A stretch of 64,000 bases of DNA from Paenibacillus cellulositrophicus (GTDB lineage Bacteria > Bacillota > Bacilli > Paenibacillales > Paenibacillaceae), in the NCBI RefSeq assembly GCF_009363095.1, contig NZ_CP045295.1, positions 434,001-498,000 of the forward strand. The letters run 5' to 3'. Under the pieces are notes generated by a model. The model was given only the letters and a program-made list of their open reading frames with translations. It did no database searches and was not told the origin of the DNA. Below, in pieces: positions 15,681 through 23,939 of this stretch. Both the position numbers and the translations under genes were made by a program. Each line of letters starts with the position of its first letter. Positions within the stretch are counted from its first letter, which is position 1.

Positions 15681-17420
15681 CTATTCTTCCTCGAACAATT
15701 TCTCTCCGCGATGGAGCCGCCATGCAATTTTCGCCGTATGAGGCAACTCACGGGAAGTCGGAGCATGCGCTGCCAAATAACGGGTAACTGCAAGGATCAG
15801 CGTTTCGCACGCCTTCTCAGCAAGCGGCCCAGACTCGGATGCCCAGCGGTCATATTCCGCCACGGCTGCCTCGTACATCTGGAAGGAGTGGAATTCCGCA
15901 TCCTCTCGCAGCAGTGCATGACCCAGGACGTTGAATAATGGCTCCGGTTTACCGCCGCTGCGCAGGTAACGCATCACCCATGCCGCAGCCGGCGCCACTT
16001 GCTGCTGCTTATCGAGAATCTCCAGCAGTTCCGAGGGCTGCTGTACTTCTTCGCTCGAGCTAACTGCACTTGGTCTCGGGGCAGCCGGGATATTCAAAAA
16101 CCGGTCGAGGTAAATGGTAACCGCCGTATGAAAAATCCCCCGAACCAGCCCTGGATCGGCGGAACGAATCAAGCCTTCATGAACCGCGTGAGCATGCGTG
16201 AACGTGTGCAGTACCGAAATCCAGTCTCCGAAATCGTTATGGATATGGAAGCGGACGATCCGTTCAGCCGCAGCCAATGCGGCAATTTGTGATAAACGCA
16301 TCGGAGAGGCACCACAGAGCAAAGCCTCCTTTAACAAGCGAATCGTTCGAAGCGGCTCGTCTCCGAGCAGCGCTTGAAGCAGTTCCTCCTCGTCAATCTC
16401 GGAGCCCCCTTTTCCATGTGAAACTCCCTTCCTGGACAACTCCTCGAACGCTTCCTTCAACGGCTGAACCAGATTGACCGGAGATTGCCAGCTATGAAGC
16501 TCCTCGCTGCGCGATGCGTTCCCAAACATCGGAACGAGCGAAGCGAGGACATCTGCGCGCTGATCGTCTCCGACATACTTCAAGCTCTCAAAAGCTTTAT
16601 TATGGAAATCCAGTGTGTGGCCTCCATTAATATAAAAATGGTCCGTCGCCGCCATGCTCAGCATGGAGAATAACCGGCTCTCATCCGCCCCCGCCTGAAC
16701 GGCGGTCAGAAGCACCCGTTCCGCGCCGCGCGTATCCCGAACCTCGATGCACTCGCGGTACCACTCCGTTAACCGTACTATGGAGACGTCTGTATTCGGA
16801 AGCGGATCGAGCAAGAAGCGCGTTCCGCTTCCGGCTGAATCGCTCGCCGTGTGCAGCAATCCTTGAAACAACGCTAGGATCTGGCCCTGCTTATCCAGCT
16901 TGGGCAGAATGTTGGTCATCGCAGTCAGAATCGTTAATCCGGAGCCCCACCCTTCCCTGCGCTGTTTGACTCCAAATTCGATCCCGACCGCCGCGATTTC
17001 CTTCCCCGGAACGCCCGCCTCCCTTAATCCGACGATGGCCTTTGCGATGACAAGACCGATATTTTGTTCAAGTCCGCTTAGAAGCCGATCCTTATACCGT
17101 TGTACTTGATTACCGTTTCGGGAACTTGGGTTGACCCAAATCAATCCGTCATGCACGGTAAGATCATGTACAGGAACATCGTCCGCCCATGGGTCGAGCG
17201 TTCCCCCGCTGCATACATCAAACCTTGCATGATGCCAGTGGCATGTCAAAATTCCGTTGCACAAACTGCCCATATGTAGAGGAAAACCTAGGTGAGGACA
17301 TCGGTTATCAAGCGCATGCACTTGATCTTCGTGATAAAAAACGACGATGCCCCCTTTGATCAACTTCGGCCCTTGATTTCGAATCTCTTCTACCGAACCC
17401 GCCTGAATCCAACCATTCAT
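15681..17420 (-). CDS. Rieske [2Fe-2S] protein with large His-rich C-terminal region
   Basis: A 579-residue protein. Residues 1-97 form a Rieske ferredoxin domain with cluster ligands C41-P-H43 and C60-H-W-H63. The remaining 480 residues are mostly helical and unrecognised. They contain His clusters suggestive of a metal centre: DHFYINGGHTLDFH (260-273) and FHIHNDFG with HTFTHAHAVHEG (391-415). No mononuclear-iron oxygenase motif of the usual Rieske oxygenases is seen. ATG 17420 has GGAGG at the right distance; a longer reading to 17495 does not. It stands alone between terminators. A redox enzyme using the Rieske centre as electron donor is inferred. Confidence 0.72.
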   Translation of the reverse strand: MNGWIQAGSVEEIRNQGPKLIKGGIVVFYHEDQVHALDNRCPHLGFPLHMGSLCNGILTCHWHHARFDVCSGGTLDPWADDVPVHDLTVHDGLIWVNPSSRNGNQVQRYKDRLLSGLEQNIGLVIAKAIVGLREAGVPGKEIAAVGIEFGVKQRREGWGSGLTILTAMTNILPKLDKQGQILALFQGLLHTASDSAGSGTRFLLDPLPNTDVSIVRLTEWYRECIEVRDTRGAERVLLTAVQAGADESRLFSMLSMAATDHFYINGGHTLDFHNKAFESLKYVGDDQRADVLASLVPMFGNASRSEELHSWQSPVNLVQPLKEAFEELSRKGVSHGKGGSEIDEEELLQALLGDEPLRTIRLLKEALLCGASPMRLSQIAALAAAERIVRFHIHNDFGDWISVLHTFTHAHAVHEGLIRSADPGLVRGIFHTAVTIYLDRFLNIPAAPRPSAVSSSEEVQQPSELLEILDKQQQVAPAAAWVMRYLRSGGKPEPLFNVLGHALLREDAEFHSFQMYEAAVAEYDRWASESGPLAEKACETLILAVTRYLAAHAPTSRELPHTAKIAWRLHRGEKLFEEE

Positions 17421-17723
17421 GTGAACGCCTCCATTTTTGAATTCATTTGCTTTCCTTGTATACAGATTATATGATTTCGAACACTTATTAAACATTTTTG
17501 TTTAAAAAGTTGATAAATTTTTTACGATGTTGATTTCAGATAACCAGCAACACGCTCTTGTCCTCTGATGTTGCTTTCTTAGCCTGCAATCACAGAACCA
17601 AAAGACCAGTTCCACAACGTGAACTGGTCCTTCTTCATACCCTGATCTTAACAAAATTTCAATTTATCGTTCTCTGGCTCACTTAAAACTTTGCAGTACC
17701 AGGGATGTTCTTTTCGGCTATTC
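17421..17723. other. Intergenic region between Rieske gene promoter side and XRE gene end
   Basis: No coding potential noticed. It is AT-rich near 17490-17530, probably the Rieske gene promoter. One terminator lies at 17604-17629. Confidence 0.5.
17604..17629 (-). terminator. Terminator after XRE gene
   Basis: Arms GACCAGTTC and GAACTGGTC with an 8-base loop; the minus strand continues with TTTT. It lies about 100 bases past the stop of the XRE gene at 17724. Confidence 0.75.
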
Positions 17724-18596
17724 CTACCCTTTCAAGACGGCAGATGTTTGCTTCAGCGACTGATCCGCCAAGATGGCCAGACGCTCCACCGAGCCGTCCT
17801 TCAAGTCAGGTGTAAATACGCTCAGGAATTGACAGGAGCTGTCCTGGACAGGGAAAAGATGTGTCGACAAGTTGAGCAAGCCTGCCTTGGGATGCGCAAT
17901 CACGCGGGGATGCTGGCTCGAGCACCCAACGACATAATTGTCCCATCTTGCCGCGAATTCGGGACTGCCTTCCGTCATTTCTTGAATAAATTCGGTATAC
18001 CAGGGGTCCTCGATATGCCGGGTGTACATCGCCCGGAAATGGCCAAGCAGCGATCCGGCAAGGTTTTCCCAATCGATGAACATCGTTTGGTAAGACGACA
18101 GCTTGAACATGCGCCAAATCATATTGCGCTCGCGGCTGTCAGAAGTCCCAAAGGAGCCAAACACGGAAGAGGCTAACGAGTTCCAGGCCAGCACATTCAT
18201 TCTCCGGTCAGAAATATATGCCGGGCATAATGGCATTTGGTCTAACAAATACTTCAGCGAGTCCGACACGGCCGGTTGTTCAACGTCTCCTTTATAAGCG
18301 GTTCTAGGCGGTCTGGCGAGGAGATACAGATGTTTATGCTCGTCCTCATTCAGACGCAGCACACGAGCCAGGCTGTCCAGCACCTCATCGGATACATTAA
18401 TGTCCTTGCCTTGTTCAAGCGAAGTATACCAAGGCAGCGAGATTCCCGCGAGTGCGGCGACTTCTTCACGCCGTAACCCCTTCGTTCTTCTTCTGGAGAA
18501 ATCGGCATGCTGCAAACCTGCATTTTGCGGCGTCAGCCGCAGCCGGCGGGATCGCAAAAATTGGCCGATCTCCAGACGCTTTTGATCATCATTCAT
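17724..18596 (-). CDS. XRE-family regulator with MmyB-like ligand-binding domain
   Basis: A 290-residue regulator. Residues 1-80 carry the helix-turn-helix (KGLRREEVAALAGISLPWYTSLEQGKD). Residues about 100-285 are the MmyB-like PAS-type ligand-binding domain, with the family LAWNSLASSVFG and AMYTRHIEDPWYTEF segments. ATG 18596 is selected because it matches the family start and has AGGAG upstream. It is divergent from the OYE-family reductase at 18783, a common arrangement in which the regulator responds to a compound linked to the oxidoreductase. It is paralogous to the partial gene at 1-378. Confidence 0.88.
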   Translation of the reverse strand: MNDDQKRLEIGQFLRSRRLRLTPQNAGLQHADFSRRRTKGLRREEVAALAGISLPWYTSLEQGKDINVSDEVLDSLARVLRLNEDEHKHLYLLARPPRTAYKGDVEQPAVSDSLKYLLDQMPLCPAYISDRRMNVLAWNSLASSVFGSFGTSDSRERNMIWRMFKLSSYQTMFIDWENLAGSLLGHFRAMYTRHIEDPWYTEFIQEMTEGSPEFAARWDNYVVGCSSQHPRVIAHPKAGLLNLSTHLFPVQDSSCQFLSVFTPDLKDGSVERLAILADQSLKQTSAVLKG

Positions 18597-18782
18597 GTCG
18601 GTGGTCGCTCCTCTCAGGCTGATACTACCAATAGCAGCTTTGCCAGTTATAGGTGTAGTGAGGATATTCGTAGCAATATGAATACACACGGAGTTCTTCT
18701 TCAGGAAGTCAGGTTGCTGTAAGATGAAGCCATATTCCGGATACTTCAGTTCGCTAATCATTCTAAACAGGTGGTGTTCAAT

Positions 18783-19814
18783 ATGAATCAGCGTTTGTTT
18801 TCCTCCTATCAAATTAAGGGACTGCAGCTTAAGAATCGCATAATTATGGCTCCCATGCTGCAGAACTCAGTTACATCTAAAGACGGCAAGCCTAATGAGT
18901 GGCATTATGTCCATTACACCAGCCGCGCCATCGGAGGCGCCGGACTGATCATGATGGAAATGACGGATGTGGAGCCGGATGGCCGCATTACGGATTACGA
19001 TTTGGGGCTGTGGTCCGACGAGCATATCCCTTACTTCGCTAAAATCATCGATGGGGTCCATTCCCACGGTGCCAAAATCGGCATACAAATCGCCCATGCC
19101 GGCCGCAAGGCTGAAGATGCAGAAGTTCCGGTCGCCCCTTCGGCGATCGCGTTCCAAGGTTCCCGCTACCGGCTGCCTCGAGCACTAACGACAGATGAAA
19201 TCGAACAAAAGGTGCAGCTCTTTGGCGACGCGGCACGGCGCGCTGTCCAAGCAGGTGTAGACACGATCGAGCTGCATGGGGCACATGGATATTTGATTCA
19301 TCAGTTCCAATCCCCGCAAACTAACATGCGGGACGACGAATACGGTGAAGACTTGACCCGTTTCGGCGTCAAGGTGATACAAGCCGTGAAAAAAGAGATG
19401 CCGGCCGACATGCCGCTCTTCTTCCGGATTTCGGCTATCGAATACGCGGACGGTGGCTATGACATCGAACACGCGCTCCGTCTATGCGAAGCTTACCGGG
19501 ACGCTGGAGTGGATGTATTCCATGTCAGCTCGGGCGGTGAGGGCCCGGCAGGCTTGAAAAAGCCCGGTAACTATCCAGGCTACCAGGTGCCGTTCGCCCG
19601 AAGCATCAAAGAAGCCCTGAACGTCCCTGTCGTTGCGGTGGGGATGCTGGAAAATCCCTCACTGGCTGATGCCGTCGTTGGTAACGGGGATGCCGATCTA
19701 GTGGCGATAGCCCGCGGTATGCTGCGAGACCCCTACTGGGCAACGCATGCTGCGATTGCTCTGAAGCAAGAGCAGACCAACATTCCGAAGCAATACGAGA
19801 GGGCATATTTGTAA
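18783..19814 (+). CDS. Old Yellow Enzyme family NADH:flavin oxidoreductase (YqjM-like)
   Basis: A 343-residue FMN-binding TIM barrel that reduces electrophilic alkenes (enoates, nitro compounds) with NAD(P)H. Seen are LKNRIIMAPM at the N-terminal FMN site, QIAHAGRK, the catalytic ELHGAHGYLIHQFQSP pair of His residues, and phosphate-binding VAVGML and ADLVAIARGMLRDP. The regulatory Cys of Bacillus YqjM in the N-terminal loop is not present (MLQNS instead). ATG 18783 follows AGGTGG; an upstream GTG at 18771 overlaps that site. It pairs with the divergent XRE regulator. Confidence 0.9.
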   Translation: MNQRLFSSYQIKGLQLKNRIIMAPMLQNSVTSKDGKPNEWHYVHYTSRAIGGAGLIMMEMTDVEPDGRITDYDLGLWSDEHIPYFAKIIDGVHSHGAKIGIQIAHAGRKAEDAEVPVAPSAIAFQGSRYRLPRALTTDEIEQKVQLFGDAARRAVQAGVDTIELHGAHGYLIHQFQSPQTNMRDDEYGEDLTRFGVKVIQAVKKEMPADMPLFFRISAIEYADGGYDIEHALRLCEAYRDAGVDVFHVSSGGEGPAGLKKPGNYPGYQVPFARSIKEALNVPVVAVGMLENPSLADAVVGNGDADLVAIARGMLRDPYWATHAAIALKQEQTNIPKQYERAYL

Positions 19815-19941
19815 GTGAGCCAGATGGTAATGATTTATTGGAGTCGGGTGTATTTCATAAGGCTCCTGACGCAAGATTATCATCTCAGGCAATAAATGGC
19901 AACGATGCGCCATCGTGTGGGTCAATATCATTTCAAACAAC

Positions 19942-19970
19942 AAAGGGCCTCCAAATTGGATGCCCTTTTT
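19942..19970 (+). terminator. Rho-independent terminator after OYE gene
   Basis: Arms AAAGGGC and GCCCTTT, then extra T residues; about 130 bases downstream of the OYE stop, convergent with the next gene. Confidence 0.75.
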
Positions 19971-20010
19971 GTAATGTTTCGTTGTGGTGTTGATCTTGGT
20001 ACCCCCAGTG

Positions 20011-20448
20011 TCATTTTTTCAAAACAAGGGGTCCCATCTCTTTCAGCGTAGTGCGTCCCCACTGCTCGATGAGCTTGCAATAGCTTTCGGCGTCATACAT
20101 CTGCGCTGCCACGTCAGCGATCGTCATGGTCCAAGATATTTTGGGGAGAGGCTGCGCATCCAATGGCCTTCGAATCCCTTTCGTGCTTCCGGGTCCTTTG
20201 GCCATATCTTGGCGAATCAACTCCGTAGCGTAGCCTTCCTCCAAATGCTTCTGTAATGCGGATTGGACCCAAGCGTACATCTCATCGCTATAACCTTGGT
20301 GTTGAACCATGTAGGAGGCAACGGTGAGAAAGTGAACCCGTCCATAGCTGGGATCGTTGAATTCAAGTGCCAAAAATTCGTTGAAAATCGATTCGCAGGT
20401 AATCCCCTGAGGAAGATCGGCGTTGCATAGAACACAAGTATTCGGCAT
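20011..20448 (-). CDS. DUF5946-like protein
   Basis: A 145-residue soluble protein beginning with a CVLCNADLPQGITC cluster (three Cys) that could bind zinc. A segment YGRVHFLTVASYMVQHQGYS follows, resembling the DUF5946 family (His plus Q-H-P/Q motif), and a C-terminal WTMTIADVAAQ region. GGAGG precedes the ATG. It is a lone minus-strand gene between a terminator and the MFS promoter region. The function of the family is not known to me. Confidence 0.6.
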   Translation of the reverse strand: MPNTCVLCNADLPQGITCESIFNEFLALEFNDPSYGRVHFLTVASYMVQHQGYSDEMYAWVQSALQKHLEEGYATELIRQDMAKGPGSTKGIRRPLDAQPLPKISWTMTIADVAAQMYDAESYCKLIEQWGRTTLKEMGPLVLKK

Positions 20449-20741
20449 GTATTTTCCTCCTCATCCACCGCAATAAAAAACCCTTTATGTTAAGCGTCTC
20501 TCTTATCCTTATTTTTTCAAACCATATTTTTAGATGCAGCTAACCTCTTCTAGATCATAAACCTTTACCTTGCGAGAGAGTCAATAGCTAATGCGTGAAG
20601 ATAGCATCCACGAGCTTCAATTCTTTTTTAAACTCAACCAGCCCAAAATAGATGCTCCATTTTCGGCGGCATTTATATTCTGAAGTGTTAAAATTGTGCA
20701 AAGTCTCAAGCAAGATGAAAAAAGCGTTTAGGAGGGGTAGC

Positions 20742-20846
20742 ATGATATACGCTGACTTGCAACTCACGTATTATCAGATGAAAATCCAAAAAAAATTCTG
20801 GCGGACCATAAGCGTAACAGTCCCAGCGAGGAGGTACCCTTTATGA
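20742..20846 (+). CDS. Putative 34-residue leader ORF overlapping MFS exporter start
   Basis: ATG 20742 has a strong GGAGGGG site at 20731-20737. The ORF (start MIYADLQLTYYQMK) ends in a TGA that overlaps the exporter ATG by four bases (ATGA). Translation through it would couple to, or modulate, exporter synthesis, as drug-inducible leader ORFs do. The peptide is basic and aromatic with no family match. In-frame extension to 20652 lacks a good ribosome site. Confidence 0.45.
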   Translation: MIYADLQLTYYQMKIQKKFWRTISVTVPARRYPL

Positions 20847-22315
20847 TCACACGTAGGAAATCGGGCAAATGGTCCGTATTGTTTGTCGTCACGCTTGTGT
20901 CCTTTATCACGAATTTGGATGCGACGATTGTGGTCAATGGTCTCCCTCCACTCATGGAGGATTTGCATCTTTCGCTTGAACTGGGAATGTGGACGCTTAC
21001 CTCGTTCTACATCACAAGTACTGTATTTTTGCTTCCTTCCGGCCGTTGGTCAGACATGTTCGGAACGAAACGGATTTTTCTATGGGGATTTGCTTTATTC
21101 ACTATTGCTACCGCTCTTTGCGGAATGGCGAGTTCCGGTACGGTATTGATCCTCGCTCGTCTGCTGCAAGGAGCAGGGGCTGCCATGGCGATGGCAGCAT
21201 CCACCCCGATTCTAATGCGGACCTTTCCTCCCCAAGAGCTTGGAAGGGCCCTTGGCATCAACAACATCGCATGGGTGACCGGATCTCTTCTCGGCCCTGT
21301 TGTCGGAGGGGCACTCATCGGCGGGTTCGGTTGGCGCTCCATGTTCTACGTTATCGTTCCGCTCGGAATCCTGGGCTTAATCGCCGGATTTTTTATTTTA
21401 AGAGAATCTGCGGAATTGCAAAAAGCCAGGACGGACTGGCCAGGCTTACTTACCTATGGGACAGGATTAACCGCATTTCTCATAGTCTTGTCCGAAGCGC
21501 AAACTTGGGGATGGGTATCGAGTATAACGCTTGGGCTGCTCGCACTTGGAATTCTCCTTTGGACCGCATTCGTTTTCATTGAGAAAAAAGTCCGTCACCC
21601 TTTGTTTGATCTAGGTCTCCTCGGCTATCGGGATTATACTATTGGGCTTGGAATCACGGCGAGTTATTGCATCGGTTATTTCGCTGTTTCCATTCTATTG
21701 ACACTGTATTTGCAAGGTGCTCAACACCTCAGTCCCTTGGAAGCAGGGCTCATGTTGATCCCTTTATCCGTACCCCAACTGTTCACGGCTCCCTTAGGAG
21801 GCAAACTTGCGGACCGTTTCGGCCCGGCAAGAATGATATTGCTCGGTTCGTTTCTAATTGGTCTTGCGATCCTATTACTCGGACAGCTCGGCCCTGAGAT
21901 GTCGGGTGCAGCTGTCATCATTCCGCTTTTGATTATATCTGCAGCAACCGGGCTCTCCTGGCCATCGCTTGCGAAAGCTGTGCTGTCAGCGGCTCCACCA
22001 AATCAAGCCGGACCTGCATCAGGAGTGTTCTGGACCGTTTACAATATGTGCCGTGCGATCAGCCAAGCGCTTGTTCTGGTCATCATTCAATGGGTGGCAA
22101 AGTCTGATGTTGCTTCTCATTTGTTGTCGGGGACCCAGAATCATGACATGAGTTCATCAAGGGATGCCCTTATTCATGCGACTAATGTTGGTTTTCGGTT
22201 GTTCGCAGCCTTTCTTGCACTCGCCATCCTGCTTGGACTGTTTTTACTGGGCACGCAAAGAAAACGGCAAGGGACTCGCCCGATTAAAAATTCGGAAAAG
22301 ATAGAGTTTGAATGA
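20843..22315 (+). CDS. MFS multidrug exporter, DHA2 (14-TM, EmrB/QacA-like)
   Basis: A 490-residue transporter of the 14-helix drug:H+ antiporter family. It has motif D1 NLDATIVVNGLPPLMEDL in TM1, motif A GRWSDMFGTKR, motif B LILARLLQGAGAA and motif C WVTGSLLGPVVGGALIGG. GAGGAGG lies nine bases before the ATG. A short ORF with its own strong ribosome site overlaps the start by four bases. No regulator gene is adjacent. Export of toxic hydrophobic compounds is expected; substrate unknown. A hairpin terminator follows at 22344. Confidence 0.92.
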   Translation: MITRRKSGKWSVLFVVTLVSFITNLDATIVVNGLPPLMEDLHLSLELGMWTLTSFYITSTVFLLPSGRWSDMFGTKRIFLWGFALFTIATALCGMASSGTVLILARLLQGAGAAMAMAASTPILMRTFPPQELGRALGINNIAWVTGSLLGPVVGGALIGGFGWRSMFYVIVPLGILGLIAGFFILRESAELQKARTDWPGLLTYGTGLTAFLIVLSEAQTWGWVSSITLGLLALGILLWTAFVFIEKKVRHPLFDLGLLGYRDYTIGLGITASYCIGYFAVSILLTLYLQGAQHLSPLEAGLMLIPLSVPQLFTAPLGGKLADRFGPARMILLGSFLIGLAILLLGQLGPEMSGAAVIIPLLIISAATGLSWPSLAKAVLSAAPPNQAGPASGVFWTVYNMCRAISQALVLVIIQWVAKSDVASHLLSGTQNHDMSSSRDALIHATNVGFRLFAAFLALAILLGLFLLGTQRKRQGTRPIKNSEKIEFE

Positions 22316-22343
22316 TCGTAAATACAAGGAGGTACAAAAAGAA

Positions 22344-22375
22344 AAGAACCGGATCCCTACGAGAATCCGGTTCTT
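22344..22375 (+). terminator. Terminator after MFS exporter
   Basis: Eleven-base arms AAGAACCGGAT and ATCCGGTTCTT with a 10-base loop. Confidence 0.8.
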
Positions 22376-22430
22376 GTAATCGTAAACAAAGCTCAACGAT
22401 TGGCCCTATCACAACATCGCGAAACATCCA

Positions 22431-22884
22431 TTATTCTTTAGGTTTTATGGCTCGTGTTGCAATAAAGCTGTTTGTATAGCGGTCCAAGAGCTTTTCCCCT
22501 CCGAAGGTATCTTCGTAAAACCCGGCAATGACAAAACCGGCATCGATTTGACCCTGCAATTGCTGCTCCAACGTGTGGCCGAATTCAAGGGGTGTTCCAT
22601 TCTTTGCAATCTCTTCTTCAGTTGAATAATCGAGTTCTGAATAAGGGATGGAATGTTTCACTTGGAGGACCCCTTCCTCTTGAAGCTCCCAATCAAATAA
22701 ATAAAATACGGGATTCATAAATCCGCTGATTAAACAACCTCCGGGGTTTTACGGATGTCACCACAATGCTCCAATTGCCTGCCCTTGCCTGTTGAATGTC
22801 TTCGCTGGATACGGGAACGGTCCAACGATTTTGTTGCTTTACTTTGTCTTCCCAAATGTTTTTATTGTGCTCTATACTTTTCAT
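22431..22884 (-). pseudogene. SAM-dependent methyltransferase pseudogene with internal deletion
   Basis: Both ends of a class I methyltransferase of a common Bacillus/Paenibacillus type remain. The N-terminus starts at 22884 (SIEHNKNIWEDKVKQQNRWT...VKP). The C-terminus runs from about 22740 (GGCLISGFMNPVFYLFDWE) to 22431 (DAGFVIAGFYEDTFGG...FIATRAIK). The central SAM-binding part, on the order of a hundred residues by memory of the family, is gone, and the two ends are in different frames. A clean internal deletion explains this. No function is expected. Confidence 0.85.
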
Positions 22885-23054
22885 CTGTTTATGCACACCC
22901 CTAACACGATTAATTAGCGTTAGCCTACCACCTGCGGCTAGTTGGTTCCATTTGGATGATCCGACATTATTGACGTTAGTTCTTCCTTGCTGACTTTGGC
23001 CATCGATAGGAGGCAACGTGTCTGGTCACGCTGAAAACCTGCAATTAAAACTAC

Positions 23055-23918
23055 CTATACCCGAGTAAGCTTATCCGGGTTTCTTACGATGTAGATTCCG
23101 GCAAGCTTTCCGTAACGACGTTGTAAAAATATAGCCGCCACAGTTTCGTCCCCTGAGCGGAGCACGATGCTGGTCTCCCCGTTCAAAAGGGCAAACTCGG
23201 AGCGAAGACTTCCCTGATAGTAGGGCTTTATGCCCTCGAACGCACCGGCAAGGATTCGGGCGACTTGATCGCGCGCTTGGATCGGTCGTGTAAAGGCAAG
23301 TACTTTTCCGCCCCCATCCGAGACGAGCATGACATCTTCGGTCAGAAGGGAAAGGATTTCATCAATGTTACCTTGCTCGAAGGATGTGAGGAACCGGCTA
23401 ACCCACTCCCTTTCGGTCGCTTCGGCCGTAACCTGTTCCCCTTCGGATATTCCCATCTTGCTTTTTGCCCGGCTCATTAGCTTTCGGCAATTCGCCTCCT
23501 GCTTACCTAGCAGCTCGGCAATTTCGGGATATTCAAAACCCAGCGCCTCACGCAAGACGAATACCACTCGCTCTGTCGGCGTCAGTCTCTCGAGCATAAC
23601 GAGCATGGCGTAGGATAGCATATCCCGGCGGACAACCGTCGTCTCGAGCGTATCCACTTCCGGCGTACGAAAAGGTTCGGGGAGCCATGGACCAACGTAC
23701 ATCTCCCTCCTCCTCCGCGCTGACTTCTGCAGATCAAGGCAGCGATTGGTTACCATTTTACACAAATAAGCTTTAGGCTCCTCCAAACACTCTACATGTA
23801 CATCATAAGCCTTCATAAACACGTCCTGTACCGCATCTTCCGCATCCGCCGCAGAACCTGTCAGCTGATAAGCCAATATGAACAGCAGTGATTTATATTG
23901 ACCGTACAGTTCTTCCAA
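23055..23918 (-). CDS. ECF41-family sigma factor (SigJ-like) with SnoaL-like C-terminal domain
   Basis: A 287-residue sigma factor. Region 2 (YQLTGSAADAEDAVQDVFMKAY) and region 4 (LTPTERVVFVLREALGFEYPEIAELLG) are followed by an NTF2/SnoaL-like extension. All ECF41 landmarks are visible: the WLPEP linker, DGGGKV and the terminal NPDKL. In this family the fused domain replaces an anti-sigma factor and modulates activity. It lies 21 bases downstream of the flavoprotein gene; such neighbouring oxidoreductase genes are the usual ECF41 targets. An ECF41-type promoter precedes that gene, so the sigma factor probably drives its own operon. Confidence 0.95.
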   Translation of the reverse strand: MEELYGQYKSLLFILAYQLTGSAADAEDAVQDVFMKAYDVHVECLEEPKAYLCKMVTNRCLDLQKSARRRREMYVGPWLPEPFRTPEVDTLETTVVRRDMLSYAMLVMLERLTPTERVVFVLREALGFEYPEIAELLGKQEANCRKLMSRAKSKMGISEGEQVTAEATEREWVSRFLTSFEQGNIDEILSLLTEDVMLVSDGGGKVLAFTRPIQARDQVARILAGAFEGIKPYYQGSLRSEFALLNGETSIVLRSGDETVAAIFLQRRYGKLAGIYIVRNPDKLTRV

Positions 23919-23939
23919 TCGTCGTCCCTCCGCTCATTT

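Noticed and set aside
22885..22945. TAGCC/GGCTA inverted repeat considered as a SAM-riboswitch element ahead of the methyltransferase relic
   Set aside because: Only one short helix is visible; none of the conserved SAM-riboswitch core could be recognised.
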